DNA from: CAZCWX01 sp964502465
Lineage (GTDB): Bacteria > Desulfobacterota > Binatia > Bin18
DNA: 5,470 nt
NCBI GenBank assembly: GCA_964502465.1
Contig: CAZCWX010000733.1
Coordinates: forward strand, 1 to 5,470
Direction of reading: 5' to 3'
In this document: positions 1 to 5,470 of the stretch, piece after piece
How the letters are laid out: each line of letters starts with the position of its first letter
Position numbering within the stretch: the stretch's first letter is position 1
The notes under the pieces: generated by a model
What the model saw: only the letters and a program-made list of their open reading frames with translations
Told to the model about the DNA's origin: nothing
Databases searched by the model: none
Translations under genes and position numbers: made by a program

Positions 1-2144
1 GCGCACACCTTGAACTCTGGAATCTTTGAGATTGGATCTAGCGCACGAATTGTGAGACGGTTGGCCGATTGCTCACCAGGCCAGTGATACGGGATAAAAA
101 TGGTGTCTGGGCGAATCGTGCGGACCACAAGAGTTGGTAAGGTTACTGCACCTCGGCGACTTTCGACCCACACGAGGTCACCGGTTTTCACTCCTATCGT
201 TGCCGCAAGATGAGGATGCAGTTCCACCTGGGGAATAGGGTACTGATCAACCAAAGGACCGATACGCCGGGTTTGGGTACCGCTGAGGTATTGGGAAACC
301 ACTCGTCCGCTGGTCAGAATGATTGGGTATTCTGCATCCACATCTTCAGCCGGAGGACGATAAGTGACCGAGTGAAAGCGTGCCTTTCCATCAGGATGGG
401 CAAAAATGCCACCCTCGAAGAGGCGTGGAGTGCCAGGCTGGTCTATTGAGGGACAGGGCCAAAAAACTCCATTGTGTTGCTCAATCTTCTGATAGGTTAT
501 CCCTGCGTAGTCGACCGGCCCCCCTGCTGATGCCTGGCTGAGTTCGTGAAACAGATCTTCCGACCGCTGATATGGGAAGTATTCTCCTTTGCCGAGTCGT
601 TGGGCAATCTCAACAATGATCTGCCAATCGACCCGTGCGTTCGCTGGTGGCCGGACTGCCTGTCGGATTCGGACCACTCGGCCTTCACCAGTCGTGACAG
701 TTCCTTCATCTTCTTCTTGCAGTGATCCAGCCAGGACGACATCAGCATGGCGTGCGGTCTCGGAGAGGAATGTGTCAATCGCCACGTAGAACTCCAATTT
801 CTCCAAGGTAGCACGTGTAAGGCCCGTATCAGGGAGAGAGACAAGAGGGTTCAGTGAGATTGTCAGTAAGCCTTTTATGTTGCCTGCAAGAATAGCATCC
901 ATGATCTCGACAATAGTCAGACCCATATGGGGGATCTCAGCTTCGCTCACCCCCCAGACTGCTGCGATTTCCTGACGATGCTGTGGGTTCTCTATGTCAC
1001 GACCGCCTGGCAGTTGGTTGCACCGTTGTCCGTGCTCGCGACCGCCCTGGCCGTTTCCTTGACCAGTAATCGTACCGTACCCACACCCTGGCCGGCCAAG
1101 ACGACCAGTGGCAAGGACGAGGTTAATACACGAAAGCACATTCTCCACACCTTTGGTGTGGTGCTCAATGCCACGTGCGTGTAGGAACATGGAGTTTGTA
1201 GCCTCTGCCCATAACTCGGCTACCTGGACGATGCTGGCCGCTGGGACGCCAGTAATCTCGGCTGTGTGTTGGGGGGTATAATCGGCGACGGCTTCGCGTA
1301 CAGCGTCAAATCCGATTGTGTGTGCTGCGATGAAATCATGATCGATCCAGTCCTGGGCAATGAGGACGTGAAGGATGCCGTTCATCAGTGCACTGTCGCG
1401 CCCTGGACGCACCGGCAGAAACAGATCAGCTGTCCGGGCAATGGGCGTCAGGCGTGGATCGACCACGATCAACTTGGCGCCATTATCCCGCGCTCGCCAG
1501 ACATAGTCTGTGAGAATAGGAAAACACTCGCCAATGTTGCTGCCGGCGATGAAGACACAGTCTGCAAGGGGAATGTCGCTCCAGGGATTGGCAGCGCGAT
1601 CGATCCCAAAAGCCATCTTGTTGGCTGCGCCAGCCGAGACCATGCAGAGTCGGCCATTGTAGTCGATGTTGGCGGTGCCGAGGGCAACCCGGGCGAATTT
1701 CCCCATTAAGTAGGCCTTCTCGTTGGTCAGCGACGCGCCAGAGAGGACAGCGAACGCATGCTTGCCGTAGGCGTGTTGAATACGACGGATGTTCTCTACG
1801 ACCTCAGTGAGGGCCTCATCCCAGCTCGCCTGACGAAAGCCTGTGTCCGTGCGGATCAACGGAGAAAGCAGACGATCAGGGTGGTTGTTTTGCAGGTAGC
1901 GTTTCACTCCTTTTGGGCAGAGCTTGCCTTGATTGACCGGAAACTCTTCCCAGGGTTCAAAGCCAACTACCTGCTCGTCTCGCACTTTCAGTTGAATGCC
2001 GCATTGGACGCCACAGAAGCAGCAGTGGGTTTTGACCAGACGGTCGGCTGCACCGTTCGCATGCCACCCCCCTGGCGGTTCATACTGAACATGAGGGCCG
2101 TATTGGGCGATCAGTGCTTCTTCTGTCTGGGGTAAATGGGCCAT
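1..2144 (-). CDS. nasC: Assimilatory nitrate reductase catalytic subunit, NasC/NarB type (3' end cut by window edge)
   Basis: Molybdenum enzyme that reduces nitrate to nitrite in the cytoplasm, the first step of nitrate assimilation. The frame is open for 714 complete codons from the ATG at 2144 to the left edge. The N-terminal [4Fe-4S] site is C41-x2-C44-x3-C48-x27-C76, followed by the typical PKG. The segment NGRLCM (residues 163-168) supplies C167, the expected molybdenum ligand of nitrate reductases. Residues 361-380 (GQGNGQGGREHGQ then LPGGRD) are the family's pterin-cofactor signature. The molybdopterin dinucleotide-binding domain starts near residue 605. The last visible residues (ALDPISKIPEFK) are close to the usual C-terminus, so probably only 10-25 residues are missing unless an extra C-terminal iron-sulfur domain follows. 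There is no Tat signal, so it is cytoplasmic and not a periplasmic NapA. It starts 4 bp after the upstream stop. Related formate dehydrogenases are the main alternative, but the NirA neighbour favours nitrate. Confidence 0.9.
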   Translation of the reverse strand, partial: MAHLPQTEEALIAQYGPHVQYEPPGGWHANGAADRLVKTHCCFCGVQCGIQLKVRDEQVVGFEPWEEFPVNQGKLCPKGVKRYLQNNHPDRLLSPLIRTDTGFRQASWDEALTEVVENIRRIQHAYGKHAFAVLSGASLTNEKAYLMGKFARVALGTANIDYNGRLCMVSAGAANKMAFGIDRAANPWSDIPLADCVFIAGSNIGECFPILTDYVWRARDNGAKLIVVDPRLTPIARTADLFLPVRPGRDSALMNGILHVLIAQDWIDHDFIAAHTIGFDAVREAVADYTPQHTAEITGVPAASIVQVAELWAEATNSMFLHARGIEHHTKGVENVLSCINLVLATGRLGRPGCGYGTITGQGNGQGGREHGQRCNQLPGGRDIENPQHRQEIAAVWGVSEAEIPHMGLTIVEIMDAILAGNIKGLLTISLNPLVSLPDTGLTRATLEKLEFYVAIDTFLSETARHADVVLAGSLQEEDEGTVTTGEGRVVRIRQAVRPPANARVDWQIIVEIAQRLGKGEYFPYQRSEDLFHELSQASAGGPVDYAGITYQKIEQHNGVFWPCPSIDQPGTPRLFEGGIFAHPDGKARFHSVTYRPPAEDVDAEYPIILTSGRVVSQYLSGTQTRRIGPLVDQYPIPQVELHPHLAATIGVKTGDLVWVESRRGAVTLPTLVVRTIRPDTIFIPYHWPGEQSANRLTIRALDPISKIPEFKVC

Positions 2145-2148
2145 TGTG

Positions 2149-3360
2149 TCAGCCTTGAGTAAGAGAGGTTGGGATATTTGAATCTGAATGGGAGAATCGG
2201 AGAATGGGAGAATCGGCGAGATTCTGAGCAGGTGACTCTCTGCCTTCTTCTTTCTCCGTTTCCCCGTTTCTCCGGTTCTCCCACTCTTTCCGGCTTGAGT
2301 TCCAACCTTCTCTGAATAACCTCGCTTGATTGAGTGCGAGCAGCTTGCGGCGACACGGTGGGCAGATGTCTTGATAGTGTGGCACCGCTCCATGCAGTCG
2401 ATAATCAAAGCCTACTTCGCTCAACACTTGCTTCAGGTCATTGATTTGCATTTGTGAAGCGAATGCTTCTCCACAGCACCTGCAGCGTGCTTGTGGACCA
2501 GTCTGAGCCGCTCGCTTGTAAAAGGTGACGCCCAGGTGGGCTGACCGCTGAAAGATGTGAAACAGTTTGCCAAAAGGCAAGTACAGGAGCAGGGCACTCA
2601 CTGCTGCGACGTGAGTGAAGGCGACGAACGCAAAGCCATATCCCCGCAGCCAACGCGCGCTCACTGTTAATCCTAAACCGGTCGCGGCAACAAGGAGGAG
2701 CAGTAAAAGCGGGAAGATATCATGGCCAAACTGCTGGAGGGCTCTCGCTCCTGGGTCAGTCAGCCGGTGGTGAAGGGCGAGCCCGGTGCCAACCAGCACC
2801 AGGATTGCAGAGAGGTTCAAAGCGTTGAAAAAAAGAAACGCTAGAAGCGAATCGACAGAGAAGCGCTGTATTGGAATCCCGAAAACAAAAACCTGGTAAG
2901 TATGAAGCTCTGCAGCAGGCGTTGCAAAATGAATCCAACCGAAGACAAGAGGGAAGGTAATAGCAAAAGCGAGCATCCCTCCCCAGGACAAACTCAGGTG
3001 TGTTATCCAACGCTTGTGGCTGCGTTGGGCGATAAATCGCTGGGCGGCAAAGTGATCAAGCAGCAGACGGCCGAGGTACACGCAGCTGCGGATCGGTCCA
3101 CCGTGCCAGAACAGATGCCATCCCTGTTGCCAATACCGTTTTGTCGGTGGACGTTGGAGCCACACGGTGTAACGGTAGGCAATGGTTGTGATGGAGCAGA
3201 CGCTCACTACAGCGTATGGCAGCAATGTCCAGTCAAAATGACGCAGGTTGCCAGAGCCGAGGACAATCAAGCCGATCAGCAGGACCGCAGCAAGCAGTCC
3301 GGCCAGACCGGCCTTCGCATCAATCCGTACTTGCCAGGAGTCTCCGCGACCAACATGCAT
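2149..3360 (-). CDS. NarI-like cytochrome b membrane protein with C-terminal rubredoxin-like or zinc-ribbon domain
   Basis: A 403-residue integral membrane protein with about six hydrophobic spans, near residues 17-36, 46-65, 120-143, 172-196, 214-235 and 241-263. Histidines at or near span ends (H121, H198, H213, H250, H268) could ligate haem b, as in the gamma subunit of respiratory nitrate reductases; the assignment to that group is from layout and is not certain. After the membrane part comes a soluble domain with C293-x2-C296-G and C333-P-P-C336, a spacing and local sequence like the metal-binding knuckles of rubredoxin or a zinc ribbon. Position between nirA and nasC suggests it passes electrons from quinol to the nitrate reductase (inference). 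No iron-sulfur beta subunit (NarH) gene is present in the window. The last 45 residues or so (359-403) are charged and low in complexity and are encoded largely by a palindromic repeat; the native protein may have ended near residue 355. No clear Shine-Dalgarno sequence precedes the ATG at 3360. Confidence 0.75.
   Translation of the reverse strand: MHVGRGDSWQVRIDAKAGLAGLLAAVLLIGLIVLGSGNLRHFDWTLLPYAVVSVCSITTIAYRYTVWLQRPPTKRYWQQGWHLFWHGGPIRSCVYLGRLLLDHFAAQRFIAQRSHKRWITHLSLSWGGMLAFAITFPLVFGWIHFATPAAELHTYQVFVFGIPIQRFSVDSLLAFLFFNALNLSAILVLVGTGLALHHRLTDPGARALQQFGHDIFPLLLLLLVAATGLGLTVSARWLRGYGFAFVAFTHVAAVSALLLYLPFGKLFHIFQRSAHLGVTFYKRAAQTGPQARCRCCGEAFASQMQINDLKQVLSEVGFDYRLHGAVPHYQDICPPCRRKLLALNQARLFREGWNSSRKEWENRRNGETEKEEGRESPAQNLADSPILRFSHSDSNIPTSLTQG
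2153..2156 (-). promoter_or_regulatory. Ribosome binding site of the nitrate reductase gene
   Basis: The minus strand reads AAGG, then eight bases, then ATG at 2144. The site lies in the last codons of the upstream cytochrome gene, whose TGA (2151-2149) is 4 bp before the ATG. This supports the chosen start and suggests translational coupling. Confidence 0.5.
2186..2286. repeat. GAGAAT-rich imperfect palindrome inside the 3' end of the cytochrome gene
   Basis: The left arm (2186-2220) and right arm (2250-2286) are imperfect reverse complements; for example GAATGGGAGAATCGGAGAA on the left pairs with the complement of the right arm, GAGTGGGAGAACCGGAGAA, with two differences over 19 bases. The loop is about 29 bases. 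The left arm also contains a 15-base direct repeat (2186-2200 and 2202-2216, period 16, identical). It encodes residues 359-392 of the membrane protein. The structure resembles small dispersed palindromic elements usually found between genes; mobility is inferred, not shown. Confidence 0.7.
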
Positions 3361-3370
3361 GGTGATTCAA

Positions 3371-3407
3371 TCCGCAATCTACATTCCGCAATCGCTAATC
3401 CGCATCA
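3371..3407. repeat. Short tandem repeat, 14-bp period, between nirA and the cytochrome gene
   Basis: TCCGCAATC occurs at 3371 and 3385 and a diverged copy TCCGCATCA starts at 3399, each exactly 14 bp after the last. The third copy contains the nirA stop codon (3407-3405). The array fills most of the 44-bp gap to the ATG at 3360, leaving no clear ribosome binding site for the downstream gene. Confidence 0.6.
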
Positions 3408-4880
3408 CCGTTCCTTCGGATAATACTGGACCAGATACTCCAGCACCTCTGGGAGCGTATCACAGGGCACCCCCTCCATGATCCGCTGCCCAGCCTTGGG
3501 GTCCTTCCCGCTCCGTCCACCCACATATACATCCACCGCTTCTACGACTTTGCCATTGACCCGCACCTTCGTACCTTCGAGGCCAATGGATGCGAGGTGA
3601 TGATTGGCACAACCTGCCGGACAGCCGGACCACGCGAGACGCAACGGAGTCTTCAGATCCTGGAGTTTTGCTGCCAGCAAGTGCGCTATAGGAAGCGCAC
3701 GAGCTTTGGTATCGATCAAAGCGAGGTCGCAAAAGTCGCTACCGGTACAGGTGACCAGCCCGCGTAAAACCTCCGGCGGATCGTAACGCAACTCTTTGAG
3801 CAAGGCTTCTTCAGCGAATGCTCCGAGTTTTTCATCGCTGACATTGGGAACGATGAGGTTCTGCTCGGCGGTGAATCGAACCTCTCCACTGCCATACACG
3901 TCAATCAACCGTGCAACCTCTGCGAGCTGCTCTGCAGTGATCCGACCGGTGGGGACGACCAGGCCAACAAAATTCCGCTTGTCTTGCTGACGATAGATGC
4001 CGATATGGTCTGTACGTTTTTTACTCCGCGCATCCTCTCCGGCTCGTTCGAGGGGGGTGCCACATTCTTGTTCTACCGCCTCGCGAATCCGCTCTACGCC
4101 CCACGTTTCGACAAGGAAAGCAAAACGGCTGCGGTTCCGTGCTTCACGAGAACCGTGGTCACGAAAAACCCGGACGATCGCGGCGGCGACACCCGCAGCA
4201 GTCTGCGGTTCAACGAAGACATCAAGGTCATCAGCCCGGCGATAGCCGCCCGAGCCCATTTTCCCGCCAACGAGAATGTGAAACCCGACGCGATCGTCTT
4301 TGTGTGCCGGGACCATGGCAATGTCCTGGCTCTCTGCGGGCGTACAGTTTTCTAAGCAGCCGGTGATCGTCACATTAAATTTGCGTGGCAGATTCGTGTA
4401 GGCGCGGTTGCCAACAAAAGTCTGCGTAAACTCACGCACCACAGGCGAGGCATCAAACAGTTCCTGCGGAGTCAGTCCAGCGACTGGGCACCCCATAACG
4501 TTGCGGATGTTGTCCATGCCGGTCTGCAGACTCGTAAGCCCGACTTCTTGCAGTCGGGCGAAAATTTCTGGGATTTTTTCAATACGCACACTACGCAACT
4601 GGATTTGCTGTCGGGTGGTGATATCAGCAAAGCCTGCTCCAAGGGTTTTGGTAACCTCTGCCAGCGCACGCACTTGTGTGCTCGATGCTACTCCGTTGGG
4701 AATACGAATGCGCATCATGAAGAAGCCGGGAGTATGGCGGCGAAAGAATACGCCGTACCATTTCATCAACGCCTTGTCACGTTCGATGATTGCCTCCGGA
4801 CCCTCACGGCTGTATCGCTGAATGTCTTCCCATACATCCAGGCCGTTTTTTTCTTTTTTGTATTCTTCGATCTTGTTCAT
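3405..4880 (-). CDS. nirA: Ferredoxin-nitrite reductase
   Basis: Sirohaem and [4Fe-4S] enzyme that reduces nitrite to ammonium with six electrons from reduced ferredoxin; the second step of nitrate assimilation, in the cytoplasm. The 491-residue product has the duplicated nitrite/sulfite reductase layout: ferredoxin-like half-domain near 48-115, first sirohaem domain about 120-245, second half-domain about 300-365, second sirohaem domain about 370-485. The coupled-cluster cysteines are C378-x5-C384 (CTGSDFC) and C420-x3-C424 (SGCPAGC), with NHHLASIGL after them. TTRQQIQLR (88-96) is the conserved sirohaem-contact region. Length is slightly short of the usual 500-560. The frame stays open 46 codons further upstream to an ATG at 5018, but that extension is pyrimidine-coded, lacks family similarity and overlaps the candidate promoter, so the ATG at 4880 (MNKIEEYKK) is preferred. 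No good Shine-Dalgarno precedes either start. Sulfite reductase is the alternative; the adjacent nitrate reductase argues for nitrite. Confidence 0.92.
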   Translation of the reverse strand: MNKIEEYKKEKNGLDVWEDIQRYSREGPEAIIERDKALMKWYGVFFRRHTPGFFMMRIRIPNGVASSTQVRALAEVTKTLGAGFADITTRQQIQLRSVRIEKIPEIFARLQEVGLTSLQTGMDNIRNVMGCPVAGLTPQELFDASPVVREFTQTFVGNRAYTNLPRKFNVTITGCLENCTPAESQDIAMVPAHKDDRVGFHILVGGKMGSGGYRRADDLDVFVEPQTAAGVAAAIVRVFRDHGSREARNRSRFAFLVETWGVERIREAVEQECGTPLERAGEDARSKKRTDHIGIYRQQDKRNFVGLVVPTGRITAEQLAEVARLIDVYGSGEVRFTAEQNLIVPNVSDEKLGAFAEEALLKELRYDPPEVLRGLVTCTGSDFCDLALIDTKARALPIAHLLAAKLQDLKTPLRLAWSGCPAGCANHHLASIGLEGTKVRVNGKVVEAVDVYVGGRSGKDPKAGQRIMEGVPCDTLPEVLEYLVQYYPKER

Positions 4881-4917
4881 AGCCGACGCGAAGTGTGTGG
4901 AAAGCCGAAGGAATTTG

Positions 4918-4947
4918 GTGCAAGAGTCACGCCGTGAACAGTGCAAG
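4918..4947. promoter_or_regulatory. Possible operator: palindrome flanked by direct repeats upstream of nirA
   Basis: GTGCAAG occurs at 4918-4924 and again at 4941-4947, 23 bp apart, on either side of the inverted repeat TCACG-c-CGTGA (4927-4937). The block lies 38-67 bp before the nirA ATG and overlaps the sigma-54-like element. No regulator can be named from the sequence alone. Confidence 0.35.
4919..4934 (-). promoter_or_regulatory. Candidate sigma-54 (-24/-12) promoter of the nirA operon
   Basis: The minus strand reads CGGCGTGACTCTTGCA, which has the invariant GG, ten bases, GC spacing and the TTGCA of the -12 element; the -24 element (consensus TGGCACG) keeps GGC and the final G but not the T, A and C. 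Transcription would start about 27 bases before the nirA ATG at 4880. Sigma-54 with NtrC commonly controls nitrate assimilation, so the location makes sense, but a single match read by eye can occur by chance. Confidence 0.4.
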
Positions 4948-5015
4948 GACTGGAAAGAAGAAAAATGAAGGCGAAAAAGGAAGTTAGAGCGTAGGAAGGA
5001 ATGGACAAAGACGGG

Positions 5016-5074
5016 CATGCTGCTGCTTGTTCCAGCACCAGGGCATCAGATTGCTGCTGGAGCAACAGCGCATG
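5016..5074. repeat. Imperfect inverted repeat between the short ORF and nirA
   Basis: CATGCTGCTGCTTGTTCCAG (from 5016) pairs imperfectly with 5052-5074, whose reverse complement begins CATGCGCTGTTGCTCCAGCA. The loop is about 15 bases. It lies just downstream of the short minus-strand ORF and upstream of nirA, so it could be a leader hairpin or attenuator. A T-run directly after the stem is absent, so a standard intrinsic terminator is unlikely. Confidence 0.4.
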
Positions 5075-5097
5075 GACGCAAATGAACGAAAGCGTCC

Positions 5098-5211
5098 TTA
5101 TCTCACCGCCCGGAACGCCTTCAGCGGGCCATAGAGGTCATCAGCAAACTCAAGCTGGGTCCGGTTTCTGGCGGGTACCCAGACTTCAGTTACCCTAATG
5201 AATGTCTTCAT
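5098..5211 (-). CDS. Short ORF, 37 residues; possible N-terminal remnant of a GAF-domain protein
   Basis: Runs from ATG at 5211 to TAA at 5098. AAAGG (minus strand, 5225-5221) lies nine bases before the ATG, a good ribosome binding site. The residues TEVWVPARNRTQLEF and DDLYGPL recall, from memory, the first residues of small GAF-domain proteins; the rest of such a domain is not found in any of the three minus-strand frames after the stop, so this is either a truncated remnant or a genuine small protein. An overlapping seven-codon ORF (ATG at 5231, MVKGNDP) ends in a TGA that shares bases with this start (ATGA), which could couple them. It is co-oriented with nirA, 217 bp upstream. The function is unknown. 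Confidence 0.4.
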   Translation of the reverse strand: MKTFIRVTEVWVPARNRTQLEFADDLYGPLKAFRAVR

Positions 5212-5257
5212 GGATCATTACCTTTCACCATGAATTTGAGGGGTATTGGACGATGCT

Positions 5258-5351
5258 GTAGCCCGGATGGAATCCGGGGAACTGGTCTTGCGGCGCCCTG
5301 GATTCCGCGGAGCCTGTCCTGAGCGTAGTCGAAGGGCTTCATCCAGGCTAC
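5258..5351. repeat. 94-bp dispersed-type palindromic repeat element
   Basis: The ends are inverted repeats: GTAGCCCGGATGGA at the left (5258-5271), and GCTTCATCCAGGCTAC at the right (5336-5351), whose complement reads GTAGCCTGGATGAAGC. Inside are a perfect seven-base stem CCCGGAT-gga-ATCCGGG (5262-5278), a second GGATTCC (5300-5306), and the GAGCCTGTCCTGAGCG / TAGTCGAAGG block (5310-5335) that I recognise as a common intergenic repeat in many environmental bacterial genomes. It has no coding capacity and lies between two divergent starts. Confidence 0.7.
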
Positions 5352-5369
5352 TCCGTTGTCTCCCTCATC

Positions 5370-5383
5370 TTCACTGTGGTGAA
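5370..5383. promoter_or_regulatory. Short dyad TTCAC-N4-GTGAA, possible operator
   Basis: Five-base inverted repeat with a TGTG centre, 41 bp before the plus-strand start at 5424. The form and position suit a repressor or activator site, but it is short enough to arise by chance. Confidence 0.2.
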
Positions 5384-5423
5384 CTACTAGGCATTAGTTT
5401 CGCGGTTTTTGAGTAGGAGTGCC

Positions 5424-5470
5424 ATGGCAAGATCGCATCCAGTAGGATCGTTGATTGTACAGTCAAACGG
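5424..5470 (+). CDS. Start of a divergent gene, product unknown (cut by window edge)
   Basis: ATG at 5424 is preceded by AGGAG (5415-5419) with a four-base spacer, slightly short but usable. The frame is open to the right edge and closed upstream by TAG at 5388-5390. Only 15 complete codons are visible (MARSHPVGSLIVQSN), too few for identification. It is transcribed away from the nitrate operon. Confidence 0.4.
   Translation, partial: MARSHPVGSLIVQSN

Noticed and set aside
497..844. Minus-strand 115-residue ORF in a different frame from nasC
   Set aside because: It lies wholly within the nitrate reductase gene, whose frame encodes clear family motifs on both sides; this is a shadow frame.
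2902..2952. Possible selenocysteine or frameshift site in the cytochrome gene
   Set aside because: The reading frame from 3360 to 2149 is uninterrupted and the membrane segments are continuous, so no recoding is needed.
2902..3423. Plus-strand 173-residue ORF
   Set aside because: It is antisense to the membrane protein gene and to the tandem repeat, with composition and no motifs of its own; the opposite frame has coherent membrane spans.
4947..4985. Purine-rich tract with a nine-codon plus-strand ORF (MKAKKEVRA)
   Set aside because: Too short, and composition alone explains it; no other coding signal is present.
4881..5018. N-terminal extension of NirA by 46 residues from an ATG at 5018
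   Set aside because: The extension is Phe/Ser/Leu-rich from a pyrimidine tract, is not typical of the NirA family, has no ribosome binding site, and would cover the candidate promoter block.
5001..5198. Plus-strand 65-residue ORF
   Set aside because: It is antisense to the short minus-strand ORF and the inverted repeat, has a low-complexity Ser/Cys/Thr-rich composition and no recognisable motif.

Overview
The window carries part of an assimilatory nitrate-reduction operon on the minus strand. In transcription order it reads: a ferredoxin-type nitrite reductase (NirA, 4880 to 3405); a six-span cytochrome b-like membrane protein with a C-terminal four-cysteine domain (3360 to 2149); and a NasC/NarB-type molybdopterin nitrate reductase (2144 to the left edge, where probably only its last few residues are missing). 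Gaps are 44 bp and 4 bp, so co-transcription is likely, with translational coupling between the last two genes.

Upstream of nirA (4881-5470) there is little coding capacity. Minus-strand features there are a short ORF of 37 codons (5211 to 5098) that resembles the start of a GAF-domain protein and then stops, an imperfect inverted repeat (5016-5074), and a compact regulatory-looking block (4918-4947) with a possible sigma-54 promoter. Further right lies a 94-bp palindromic repeat (5258-5351) of the dispersed intergenic type. Last comes the probable start of a divergent plus-strand gene (5424 to the right edge).

Together the enzymes would take nitrate to nitrite (NasC) and nitrite to ammonium (NirA) in the cytoplasm. 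The unusual part is the middle gene. It is a NarI-like, probably haem-binding membrane protein whose cytoplasmic tail has rubredoxin-like cysteine knuckles. It sits where a soluble electron-donor subunit would be expected, which suggests (inference) that a quinol pool feeds this cytoplasmic nitrate reductase.

The organism is a bacterium of moderate GC with several families of small repeats in or near its genes: a GAGAAT-rich hairpin inside the 3' end of the cytochrome gene, a 14-bp tandem repeat across the nirA stop, and the 94-bp palindrome. This pattern, with NirA-type rather than NirBD-type nitrite reduction, fits an uncultured proteobacterium-like or Tectomicrobia-like lineage, but the sequence does not settle the taxonomy. 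No RNA genes, insertion-sequence transposases or CRISPR arrays were seen.
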